From Lathyrus oleraceus (taxonomy: Eukaryota > Streptophyta > Magnoliopsida > Fabales > Fabaceae): 64,000 nucleotides of DNA. Location of the stretch: assembly GCF_024323335.1 (NCBI RefSeq), contig NC_066581.1, positions 33,042,699 to 33,106,698 on the forward strand, in the 5' to 3' direction. Below the pieces are notes generated by a model. It made no database searches. It was not told where the DNA came from and saw only the letters and a program-made list of their open reading frames with translations. The position numbers and the translations under genes were made by a program. Below, in pieces: positions 23,301 to 34,634 of the stretch; positions within the stretch are counted from its first letter, which is position 1, and each line of letters starts with the position of its first letter.

Positions 23301-25468
23301 AGAGGACATAAGTGGCCAATGAAATGGTCTTACACTCAATCCCTTCCAAATCATAGGAACAGAAGCCAAAGAATGGACTTATAGCTGATTCCTCAATGGG
23401 CAAACTCAAACAAATCCCAAAGATATGAAATGATGATCATGCAATAATGAACAATTAATGATGATAAATGCACAAAGGCAAACAAGCAAACATGTACAGA
23501 TGAAGTAAGCAATCAATCAAACAAAGTCATTTAGCACACTCTATATACAAACAATTTTGGCTCAAGCAAGGGTTAGACTTTAAAGTCAACTGGAATGGGG
23601 TAAGTGGTGCTCTTAACCTTAACATTGAGAGTTAAGGTGAAGCAGATGAAAGGATATGAGGGGTGTGCCTCATTGCTCTTATCCCTGGTCAGGGAGAGCA
23701 TTGAATATCAGAAGGTGTGGGAGTTCAGAAAGTTGGAACTCTCTCCACAAGTTAATGACTCTATAGATCTTGGGCTTTTACTCACTATGCATCAACACAT
23801 GTGGTGTGAGCAAGGTGAGTGACACACAGAATAGTAGGAGATGGATTACACATCTCTTTTGTCTACCAATTGCCTTATTAAAAGGACTTTTCCTGCTTGG
23901 GGACAAAGACAAACAAGCACAAACATTGCCTCTTAAGGAGGACTTCAGACAGGTGCCTGGCCAAGTAACAGGCCAGGTCTTCCAGACTACATGAAGAAGA
24001 AGATGTTATACCTCAATGCTTAAGCTATCAAGCAAAGCAAAAGCAAGTTCACAATGGAACTATAGCAACTAATGTACCTGAAATCAATCAAATATAATCA
24101 GTACACCAATCACAAAGTCAAAACAGACAAGATAAAAACCAACAGTCAACACAATCAATCACATGTGCAAAGCACAAACTCAAATCAAATGAGCTAGAGG
24201 CATCCTACAAAACAAACCAAGTTAGTCCATAACAATCAAATAAACCAAACTCAATCCACTTGAATTAATCTCCTTAAAGCAATTGCTTCTTCAACCTGAA
24301 AATCAAACTCAAACATGAGAAGTAGACCACTAGGACAAAGCCTAGGGTCACAGGAGGAGAAATAAACCAAAACAGAACATGAAAATTGACCAAAATCAAG
24401 ATTAATCAATTAAGAACAAAGTCCAATTTGTCTCATATCAAAACTATATATCAAATCCATTTCACAAACAAATCATGTCAAAGTAAGCACATTGGAATCA
24501 CATTGGCGCAAACAGAATGAACACAAGCAAATCACATCAAAAATGGCTCAATAAATTCCAAGAAAAATCATGTCTAAACAGAACACATCAAATGAGCAAC
24601 ATACCAAAAATCATGGCATTTGGATAAGTGGAAACACATCAAAGAAAATCACTAAGTCATGGTATGCAAAAACAAGCTCAAACAAGGCCACAAATCATGC
24701 ATCAACTTCAAGCAAGCATAAAACAGAATTGGCATAAGATAAATGAACCAAATCAAAGCCATGACAAACCTCAATGTGTCTAGAATACACATGCAAAATT
24801 TCAAGCTCATATGATAATGCATGAGAATTTCACAAATCATGGAAGTTGAACACTCAACAAAAGTCCAATTATGACTAAATAGCAAAGAAAATCTCAAACA
24901 AATTGGAAATGAATCTAAAAACTCTACAAAACTTCACACTCAAACTTGACATCCAGAAGTATCATCATGCAAAAATTCAGAGCATTTCAAGTTCATATGG
25001 CATGGTAAATAAAATCAGCAAATTGGACAAGAAATGGTGTGACACACATTGTCACACCTCCAATGATCAGCTCATATCTCACAATCCAGAAATGAAAAAA
25101 TAGCAAACTATATACCAAAAGATCACTTAAGATGTCTAGATCATGCATATAAAATTTCAGCTCCATTGGATCAAGCATCATGATTTCATAAAAGAAATAG
25201 CAAGCATTGTGCAAGAAATGGCATACATGAACAAACCCTAGGCAATTTAGAAATTCAACCGTGCACAAATCTTGAAAAAATATCCATAAAAAAGTAGACA
25301 TGATGATGAACATTCCACAAAAAATTTCATGTGATTTGGATAAGTATTTCATGAGTTATGGATTTTTTAATGTGATGAAAAAATAAAAATGCATGGAAGG
25401 AAGCATATGAATGTGATAAGCATACAAGAGAAAATGCCAAAAGCCAAGACATGAAAATGCTGTGGAGC

Positions 25469-25536
25469 GGAATCGAACCGCGTATGAGTTTAAAATTGGC
25501 GCTCACTTAATGAAACGCACCATTTCATTAAGTGAG
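25469..25536. other. LTR hairpin and B-box-like word in A (left)
   Basis: CTCACTTAATGAAAC faces TTTCATTAAGTGAG across a short loop, leaving a 14-bp stem; the right LTR has the full 15 bp. Next to it the minus strand reads GGTTCGATTCC (25469-25479), an exact match to the RNA polymerase III B-box consensus. No A box or cloverleaf is visible, so it is not a tRNA gene. Confidence 0.6.
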
Positions 25537-26308
25537 GTGTCACGCTGCGAATGGTGGCATGGCTCACAAACACCAGAAAACATGCAAAACAAAGCCAGGC
25601 GGATAAAAAACATTCTGGAAATTGGAAAACCTAATGTTCATGCGTGTTCATACTGTTCTTCATCATCAAAATCCAAACTCCACAGAAATGCATAAAAATT
25701 ACATGAATCGACTCAGCCTTCATCATACATCAACAATATAGCATGGATTTGTTCTAATTTTACGCATGGCAAAAGAATCGATCCAAAGAAGTTTCAACAT
25801 CCAAGATTCAAATCCACATAACTTGCTCAAAACTTAATGAAATTTCAGGATCTAAACTGCAGAATGATCTACATGCTAATATCTACAAGAACCACATGAC
25901 AATTGTGAGAATTGGAGCAATCGAGTTCTTACCTCTATGAAGATGCAGCAGCTGGTCTGTTGGATTCAAAGCCTGGAAGTGTGAAACAGGTGCTCAATAA
26001 TGTTTGGATGAATGTATGGAAGCAAGACTTCAGCTCAACACAGCTTGAATTCGAAGAAATTTCCAACTGCCATGTGAATATGCAAGTTTCAACAATCAAG
26101 ATTCAGCATGAATTATTCACGATTTTGCTTCAACAGATCTTCACCATGCCTGCAAATGATGATTAGAACAAGAAGCAAGCAAAAGGAATCAAGAAATTCG
26201 ATGGAAAAAGTTGAAAAAAGTTTGAGAGAATTTGAGAGAAATTGAGATGAAAAAGTTTCAGATCTGAAATTGTGATGTGTTTTTTGTTCAATTCTGTTAT
26301 GATTAGTG

Positions 26309-26316
26309 CTTTATAC
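26309..26316 (-). promoter_or_regulatory. TATA box in 3' LTR of A
   Basis: Minus-strand TATAAAGC lies about 1.14 kb from the LTR's 5' end. The same word is in the 5' LTR (43685-43692) and in the LTR of C. Confidence 0.5.
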
Positions 26317-27455
26317 CACATGTTAATCACACTTGTTAAACATGCTTAAGCAAAATGCAATGGATTAGTGAATTGAGCATATTATGCAATTTGGCCAAAA
26401 TGCCCTCATGTAATGTGATCAATGGAACATTGCAAATTCACCTTGCAGCAAGTCCAAAATTCTGTTTTAAGGCCAATGCAATTGGTTTGGAATGAAAATT
26501 ATGCATACATTTCAAAATCACCTTTTCCCTCCAAAATTCAAAATGAATTCACTTGAAAAATGCCATTTTTTTGTGATGAGAATTTGGGAAATATGATGCA
26601 TGATTATGATAGTAGGGATCAAGAGAAAATTGCTCAAAAAAGAATCACATGAATTGGCCTTTTGATGCAAAAGTTATGCCTTGTTGCAGTTCAAAATTCC
26701 TTGCCAATGATTTGATCATAACTTGCCAACCACACATGAGAAATGGATGTTCTTGGACATTTTGGAAAGGTAAGAGCAAGATCTTCAACTTTCATGTTGG
26801 ACAAAATTCCATTTGAAGCTTGCTTGATGATGTAAATTTGAGGAGAAGACCTTTCCATTTTTGGCAGTTTGAAATTACAGGTCACTTACTATTTTTGGAA
26901 ACTTTTTGTCTGACCTCAAATCCTTCAATGTTGATCTTTGAAATGTTATATGAGACTTTTATGGACATGAATAAGGTCTCTCAAACCATCTCCCACCTTC
27001 AAATCCCTGATTAAATGCACAGTTGACCACAGTTGACTTTGCTAGGGTTTTGGTTAACTGAACAATGCTTTGATGAATTTCAAGCCTCTACCACTTGAGA
27101 TCTTGATTCAAAATGATGTCACAACTCATATGAACTCTTGATGAATGATCAATGGTGCCCAAATTCTTCAGAATGGCCACCATCTATGGCTCAATGAATG
27201 CCTTTGACTGGCTTGACCTAATGTTGCTTCATCTGCAAGCAACAAGGTTAGATGACAATATTTTTGTACTTTTGGTTAGTAAACAAATGAAAAGCAATGA
27301 TATACAAATGCTAGACATGCTTGGTGATCAAGAACCACTCTCAAAAGATGACCCACCCTCAAGGAGGAAGGCAAGGTGCACAATGATCCTTGAGGCAATG
27401 ATATGATATGATATGATATGATGAGGGATCTTAGGGACAAAATTGGGGTCTTACA

Positions 27456-27469
27456 GATGCCCCTATTTA
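27456..27469 (-). other. Polypurine-tract region of A
   Basis: On the minus strand, TAAATAGGGGCATC directly precedes the LTR. It is identical in element B and is the only purine-rich block at the boundary. Confidence 0.55.
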
Positions 27470-28404
27470 AGGTCATTCTAGCCGGAGAAGTGAAGTTTAG
27501 AAATCTTCATCTCGACGCGGTAGAATGGACTTAAATAACAGTAATGAGACAAATTTTGGTCCCTAAGAGACCTCATGATGCAAATGTATGCATGTAAAAG
27601 ACACAAACTCTGTGGGGATATGGTTCGCACAGAAGAAAAGACGGTCCGTCGGAGTAATACACTCACCAGGAACAGAGACTCTAACATGACTCTTATTGGG
27701 ATAAAAGGAAAAGAAATGCGTGAGCAGGACACGACTCTGAGTTGGGGGAAAACAGAACAGACTGGAGACTTTACTGGGGAAGTAAAGGACTCACACTGGG
27801 GATCAGACGAATTCCAAAGGAAGACACAAGCTGACTCAAATTATCCACAAAGGATACTTCGGATAAAAATCCGGACTCGGACTAGGAAAAGATTCACAAA
27901 GAACCTCCCTGCTGGGAAAAATTGCATATATTGGGGAAAACACCAATGCAACAAAGGGTAAAAAATCACAACAGAAAATCCACTAGAGAAGGTCTAACAA
28001 AGAGATTCTCACGGGGAAAAGCAACAAGGTAATGAGGTGTTACCGGTATAAGGGTAACAAACTCAGGAAGAATGAATATCTAAGACCGGTATAAGGGTGA
28101 GAGATATCAATCAACCAAACATCTGAGAAAGACCTGAAAAAGGTACATCAACTCAGGAAAATCTGACTCCACAGGGGACCAAAGTCATAATAGGGAGCAG
28201 AAAGGAAGGAACACCAGGGATACCGAGGTATATAATAGGTGACCGACCAAAGCGTGAATTGGTTTTTACTGCCAAAACACTCATCATCCGAAAGGAGGGC
28301 TTGAAAAAGCAAATCGACTTACAGGATGGACATTCGAATCCACAAAGGGAAGACGAATCTTACTCAACTGGGGACACAAACCCGAAGAGCGCATGAGATA
28401 TAAT

Positions 28405-28986
28405 ATCCATTACCGTCAGAACGTGGATAGAATACTCGCATGAGATATATTATCTATTACCGTCAGAACGTAGATAATATGCTCGCATGGTAAGAAACAC
28501 CAAGGATACCGGTTACTGGGTATATAATAGGTGATCTACCGAAAACGTGGATTGGTATATATGCCAAAACACTCATCATCCAAAACACAAACTGGTTAAA
28601 GGATGGGTATTCGATTCTACAAAGAATACGAATCTTACTCTATTGGGGAAGATCAACAAAGGATTCCAACCAAAGAGTGAAAGAGATATATTATTCATTA
28701 CCGGCAGACCGTGAATAATATACTCGAAAAGGAAGAGACACCAGAGATACCGGTTAGGGCATATAATAGGTGACTAACCAAAAAGAGAGACAATCGATAC
28801 CATGCATCCGGGTAAACGAAAGACAACTCAAAGGGATAAATTGCAAGCATCTGGCAATTATCCAAAACAACAAATATTCGATTCCACAAAGGGAAATAAC
28901 GAATCTTACTCGACCGAGGAAACACAAAAGGCTTCGACTGAAGAGTGCATGAGATATATTATCCATTACCGTCAGAACGTGGATAA
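28405..28986. repeat. Four CAGA-loop hairpins with co-varying stems
   Basis: Each copy has the plan stem-TTAC-CGN-CAGA-NCG-stem. The outer stems pair as ATCCA/TGGAT, ATATTATCTA/TAGATAATAT, ATATTATTCA/TGAATAATAT and TTATCCA/TGGATAA. The inner stem is CGT/ACG in three copies and CGG/CCG in the third. Changes on one side are matched on the other. Confidence 0.8.
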
Positions 28987-31900
28987 AATACTCGCATGGA
29001 AGATTATCCACAACCGGTTACTGGGTTAATAAAGGATAAATCGACCGAAGAGAAAGGCATCGGGATACCAAACTAGGTATATAATGATGACCAATCAAAG
29101 GGGAGCAACAATCATTACCAAGCAAACGGGTAACTGAAAGAAGACTCACTGGGGATGAATTGCAAGCATCCGGCAATTACCCACAAGAACTAGTTGGGGA
29201 TACATTGATAAACAATCAATGATCCGGGGAACAAATCACTAGCAAACGGTGAAAGGACCCACTGACGACTCCAAAGGATAACATTGCAAGCATACGGCAA
29301 TGACCCAGAAGACAACTTGTTGGGGATACAATTGCTAGCAACCGACAATTATCCACAAGCAAAGGGAGGAATATCAACATCAAATATTGAATGAAGATAA
29401 CCACAAGGAGTAACCATCATCAGTTAGGATGAACAACAAGGTTAACTCTGCAAAAGGGAGAAATTAGGGTTTACAACTACCGAATACGGGGTAGAAAACC
29501 AAAACTCTGGCTGAGGAAACAAGAGGTATACCACTACCAACTACTGGATAGGGAACCAAAGACTCAGCTAGGGATAAAATTGCTAGCAACCGGCAATTAT
29601 CCACCTGTACCACGAGGCACAAACTCCGCTGGGGAGAAAAACACAACAACATCAAATTCCGCCAATAACCAGAACGAACCACAAAGATAGGACTTACGAC
29701 TACCGAATACGGGGTAGTGGACAAATCAACTCTGATGAGGATAAAAGATTTAGGGTTTACATCCGCCGAATACTGGGTGGAAAACCAAAACTCCACGTGG
29801 GAAATGAAAGAATCACAAATCCGCACGGGAACAAAATAGGGTTTATAACAAACCACAAACTCTGCTGGAGAGTACGGAAATCAGGATTTACGACTACCGA
29901 AAATTAGGTAGAAAACCGAATCAACTCTTGCTGAGGAATAAAAGGTATATAACCACAAATTCCATCAGGAAGAAGGAACATAGGACTTACAACTACCGGC
30001 TACTGGGTAGAGGCCCAAAAAGATTTCGCTGGGGATAAATGAATTGATGCCGGTTACTGGGCAAATTATTCATTCATTCCACAGGGAAGCACAAGAAACG
30101 ATTGACAACTGCCAATTCAGGATTGATCCGAAAAGACAGACTGAATCAAAATTCATCCTATGAGGATATAACTCAATAGGAAAATCCATCCCAATATATG
30201 TGTTGGGAGGAAATGGAAGAAACCGTCATCCACGAGGATAATCTCAGTGGGGAACTGCAGAAGGCAAATACAAACATTTTCTGCTTATGGGGCTGACTCT
30301 ATATTGAGAGATTAAACACCCAACATCTGCTTGGGAAGATCTATTAGATCTATGAAACCCATAGCAGGAGACACACAAACAAAATATATATGGCAAAAAT
30401 GCAACATGAATATCTGAATGTTTATGAATATGCATGAATATGCGTGATTTATGTTTGATGAATGCTGACAAAACAGACATATCTAACACAAACAGGCCCA
30501 GGAATCAAACGCCCGGTACTATACTTCCAGGGGAAAATCCAACTGGAAAGCCAATCTGCTGGAGATCTACATGCTGAAAAGCAAAGATCTGCGGGAGGAA
30601 AAAAAAGGTCAGAGATATCAGGAAACACCAAATCTCTGAGTAATGGATCACAATCAACCCAACTGGCACAGAAAGTCACAACAGGCATAAACAGCCACAA
30701 AGACGAATCTGTTGGGGAAATAGGAGAAATCCCAAGATATCTGCAGGGGAATCCTCAGTATCAGAAGTTCACTGCACGAGCGAGAACTGCTACGAAAGCG
30801 ACTCCACACAACTCCACTGGGGAACAACCCACTGAGGGAGAACAAATCATCCATGTAGAATCTTCTGCACAAGCAACTCTACCGGGGAGAACACAAATAG
30901 CCATTCCATCGGGAATACACCCCTGGAGGAAAAAACATATCACACCAGTAGATTCTGCAACAAGCCACTCTACTGAGGATCAAAGCAATCAGGAGATCAA
31001 CCCAATCTCAGGATGATAGACCACCAAACAACCTACTGGGGAACAGAGATTTCACCAAGCATAAACTGCTACAAAATCAACTCTGTCGAGAATACGAGCT
31101 CTGGCGGAGACTCTGAGGAGATTATCATAGATGCAATCCTGACTCTGGCAGGGATTCTGGTTTTGTTGGAGATACCAACTCTTTTGGGGATTTTGCATAA
31201 ATACAATCCACCAAACCACAAATCTACTGACGGCTCTACTGGGGAAATCCACTGAGGGACCCACTGAGGATATGGAAGAGGGCTAGGGAATCAACCACCA
31301 AATGCCAACTCTTCTGAGGAAAACACCCACAACTGCTGAGGAGGAACACAATCATTGCCCTGCTGCAGGGATAAGCACATTGATGTGGAGATAGCAACTC
31401 CGCTGGTGACTTGGCCGGGAAAAAGGGTACTGCTGGAACAAACGAAGTCTTCCACAAGCGCTCTGCTCCGGGGATAACACAGATCCCACTAGCGACTGTG
31501 CTGAGGAAAGACAGCAACAACCCTGCTTGCGATAATGCTGGGGAAAGCGGTAGAGTACCGGGATATCCATCCACCAACCACTGAATCTTCAACAAGAAAG
31601 CCACCACGCTGAGGAGAGAAACCACCACTCCGCTAGCGACTGCACTGGGGAGACTACTGCTGGAGAAGAAAACGAAGTCTTCAACAACATCTCTGCTTGG
31701 GGGAACAACCCACCACAAAAAACTCTGCTTGGGGAACAACCCCATCAATCAAGCAGGAGAAAGAGGATACAACCAAATGCCAGGAATATGAACCAATGTC
31801 TTACATGTTGGAAATCATGCCACCCTTGGGAAAGCACCGAGAAATTCTTGAGTATCCTTTCATCATTGTGAATGTTCACTTTGTTTAAAACAACAAACTT

Positions 31901-32248
31901 TGAAAAATTTATTTGTTTAAAACAATGACATTTTATCAATTAAAACATGCAAAACATTTGTTGAATTGAAACAAATAAGAGTGCAAATAATTGGATAAAA
32001 GCTCAAATTGATTTGATGGAATGGTAGCCTGCAAATGGCAAGACTCCATAGATCTGTACAAATTTGAAATCAGTGATATATATTGGAAGAGGGCTACATT
32101 GAACATAATGATCCTTTCTCTACCAATCTGAATCTCGATGTATTCGAAGCTTCAGTCGACGACGAATCGAGAACCTCTGACGAAAAGACGGCTGCGGAAC
32201 AGAAAGTCTTGTCAGGATGCAGTTACTTGCCATATCCCTAATTTTTGC

Positions 32249-32397
32249 CTAGATTGCCCCAGGATGAGGTACTCAATCTAGCGGGATGCAAATATCAATT
32301 TTTTTTATGTCTCTAATTTTTGCCTGGATCACCCTTGCGGGTTCTCCACCGAGACGCTCATTTTTTCCTAAGCCGCCCTTTCGGGTTTTCAACTTAG
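32249..32397 (-). repeat. Three-unit hairpin cluster after integrase of A
   Basis: The three units share a T-run plus cct-like lead-in. Outer stems are CTAGATTG/CAATCTAG, TGGA/TCCA and CTAAG/CTTAG. In units two and three an inner CCC/GGG closes a tetraloop that on the transcript strand reads GCAA and GAAA, both of the GNRA type. The same cluster follows integrase in element B. Confidence 0.75.
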
Positions 32398-32433
32398 CGA
32401 GTTATTCTGTTTTTGATTTGCATATACTTTTTT

Positions 32434-32774
32434 TTAGGCAAAGTATTTCTTGACTGCATCTGAATTCACAGGACGAGTGAAATCCTCCCCATCCATTGTT
32501 GTAAGCATCAAAGCACCGCCTGAAAAGGCTCTCTTAACAACATATGGACCCTCGTAGTTTGGAGTCCACTTGCCCCTGGAATCGGGCGCGAAAGACAAGA
32601 CTTTCTTGAGCACGAGGTCACCTTCTCGGAACACACGAGGCTTGACCTTCTTATCAAATGCTTTCTTCATTCTCTGCTGATACAGCTGACCATGGCACAT
32701 GGCAGTCAATCGCTTCTCTTCAATCAGATTCAACTGGTCATAACGACTCTGAATCCATTCAGCATCAGTCAACT
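32434..32774 (-). pseudogene. pol: Integrase C-terminal tail of A
   Basis: This is the last 113 or so codons of a Ty3/gypsy integrase, nearly identical to the end of the integrase in B. It includes the chromatin/GPY-F-like end (PNYEGPYVVKRAFSGGALML) and ends ..SDAVKKYFA. Identity with B stops abruptly after plus-strand 'gtcaact' at 32774. Upstream is unrelated T-rich sequence, so the catalytic core, RNases H and RT have been deleted. It is followed by the three-hairpin cluster. Confidence 0.88.
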
Positions 32775-33350
32775 AGGGACTTGAGGGTATGTTTTTCTTT
32801 TTTCTTTTTAAAATTTTTTTTTTGATTTTTGATTTTTCCATTTTTTTCATTTTGTTTTTTTTTTCACCCTCTTCTTCTTTTTTTTTTATTGCATTTGCAA
32901 TGCCCCAGTTTGACTGATTTGTTGATTCTCATGATACAGCTGAATGAGCTTCTTTTCATGCTCAAGAAGACGGGTAATCTCATCAGGAATCCCCTTCAAC
33001 ATCATCTTCATCTACTTCGAATACAAAGAATTCAAGATTGGGAGATGGCGTTGGATCATTATGTTCAATGGGTTTAGAAATCCCTGCATAATGATTTTGG
33101 TTAATAAAAAGCATTTGGAATTCAAACAAGCAAATCATTATGCAGATGAAAATGATTGCTTTTATGCTTTTTTTTCAGGGTTTTTTGTGATCACCGATTT
33201 CATGCAAAAAGCAAAAAGTGAAAACAAATGGAAAAACAAACGTTTTACAATGCATTAATTGAATGAAAACATCATTGTATATATGTGCTGCCAACAATGT
33301 CATCACTTCTCCTTTTGGCATGGGAGAAGGGTTTTAAACAAAGTGAACAA
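32775..33350 (-). other. Deletion scar and probable intron remnant in A
   Basis: About 0.58 kb lies between the protease stop and the integrase tail. It is rich in A on the transcript strand and has no coding match. Ogre elements are known to carry an intron between the gag-pro and RT-integrase frames, and this could be its 5' part: a GT lies right at the end of the protease frame (minus strand AAAGTAATT). The 3' part and everything up to late integrase are gone. Confidence 0.5.
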
Positions 33351-34634
33351 TTACTTTGATCTATGGATGACCGTAGGAACATCTACAGCGACCCAATTGT
33401 GGCAGACACCGCTAGGGATAACAAAGTTGCACAGGTCCTCTGCATCCTCTTCTAAGATAGCAGCCGCTTCTTCAGGTTGATCAGCATGGATGAAACCTCC
33501 ACTCTTGAACAAACCTAGCTCGTTGAATGCCCCAGACGAATAGCCAATGCCAGCCCGGGATCTATTGTCTTCAAGCTCAATCATCTTCCCCAAACCAGCA
33601 ATTGCGCCACATTCAATGGCCAGTTTCGCATCACGGTAGGAAGTGAATGAAGGAGACTTCTTCTCAATTGGTTCATCAATAGATAAAGCTTGGAACGGCG
33701 TTCCAACTTCATCCTCAGCGTCAATATACGAGAAAGAAGACAAGTGGCTAACCAGGAGAGCCTTTTCTCCCCCTACCACAACCAGTTTCTTGTTCTTCAC
33801 GAACTTCAGCTTCTGGTGTAGGGTGGATGTCACGGCGCCGGCCTCGTGAATCCATGGTCTACCAAGGAGACAGCTATATGATGGGTGGATATCCATTACC
33901 TGGAAGGTAACCTGGAAATCACTTGGTCCAATCTTGATTGGGAGATCAACTTCCCCAATCACAGTTTTACGCGACCCATCAAACGCTTTCACAACTACCC
34001 CACTCTGCCTCATAGGAGGACCTTGATATGACAACTTGGAGAGTGTGGATTTTGGCAATACATTCAAAGATGATCCAGTGTCCACCAGCACGTTGGACAT
34101 GGCATCAGATTTGCAATTCATAGATATATGTAAAGCCATGTTGTGGTCTCTTCCCTCCTCAGGGAGATCAGCGTCACAGAAACTCAACGTGTTGCAAGCA
34201 GTGATGTTTGCAACAATACCATCAAACTGTTCTATGGTGACGTCGTGATCAACATACGCCAGGTCCAAAACTTTCTGCAAAGCCTCCCTATGGGGTTCTG
34301 AAGTCAACAGCAACGAAAGCACGGAGATTTTGGATGGCGTTTGTAGAAGCTGGTCTACAACATTGTACTCACTCTTTTTGATGAGCCTCAGCATCTCATC
34401 ACATTCTTCATTCACAATGCCACTCGGGCCAACAGAAGAAACAGGAGTCTTTTGTACAGAGGAGGGTTTGGCAACATCAAGTGCCGGATTCTGAATATTC
34501 ACAGCTGTCCCGACAGGACGCTCAACGGTATCAGAAACAACAGGAGCCTTGGGAGGTGCAGAAAACACACGACCACTACGGGTCAACCCACTCACATCAG
34601 CAATATTGGTTACAGAGGTTGAAGGCAACGACAC
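33351..34634 (-). pseudogene. pro: Protease region of A
   Basis: This open frame of 427 codons continues the gag frame after a frameshift. The retroviral-type aspartic protease has its active site in NVLVDTGSSLNVLPK and a flap/second half with SYSCLLGRPWIHEAGAV. The downstream region lacks further known domains and ends at a stop beside the probable intron donor. In intact Ogre elements gag and protease are one polyprotein, and RT-RNase H-integrase is joined after splicing. Here the downstream partner is deleted. The overlap with the preceding gag frame is due to a small indel near 34670. Confidence 0.88.

Larger units (their letters stand above)
21873..27455 (-). repeat. 3' LTR of element A
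   Basis: This is a complete 5583-bp LTR with plus-strand ends TGTAGCGG..CTTACA. It contains short tandem repeats, a hairpin, a minus-strand TATA box, and a (TGATA)n run near the promoter-side end. The inner boundary is set by the conserved 'gatgcccctattta' block shared with element B. All short ORFs inside are unsupported. Confidence 0.92.
27470..32433 (-). other. 3' untranslated region of A, hairpin array
   Basis: This is about 5 kb without a credible gene, although several ORFs of 60-184 codons occur by chance on both strands. It is filled with short inverted repeats. One family has loop CAGA (28405-28428, 28447-28480, 28688-28721, 28959-28986). Another has loop GGTTACTG or a variant (28506-28523, 29012-29027, 29993-30010, 30048-30063). 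A third pairs AATTGC with GCAATT over a 9-base loop (28839-28859, 29158-29178, 29578-29598). From about 30.5 to 31.8 kb the motif 'ctctrctgggga' recurs in degenerate form. Ogre 3' regions are known to be hypervariable and repeat-rich. The maintained pairing is my observation. Confidence 0.75.

Noticed and set aside
24993..25352. 119-codon minus-strand ORF present in both LTRs of A
   Set aside because: It is kept only because the two LTRs are about 99% identical; composition is biased and B and C have no equivalent.
25450..25540. Possible tRNA gene
   Set aside because: Only a T-arm/B-box-like word is present; no acceptor, D or anticodon arm can be folded around it.
27575..27961. 128-codon plus-strand ORF
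   Set aside because: It lies in the hairpin-rich non-coding region next to the PPT; the sequence is Lys/Arg/Thr-rich with no homology that I recognise.
30462..31016. 184-codon plus-strand ORF in the 3' region of A
   Set aside because: It is antisense to the element, made of the degenerate 'ctggggaa' repeat, has no domain and is not kept in B.
31236..31748. 170-codon minus-strand ORF in the 3' region of A
   Set aside because: It is on the sense strand but composed of the same repeat read in one frame; the hydrophobic, Ser/Leu-rich protein reflects repeat composition and the region is mostly absent in B.
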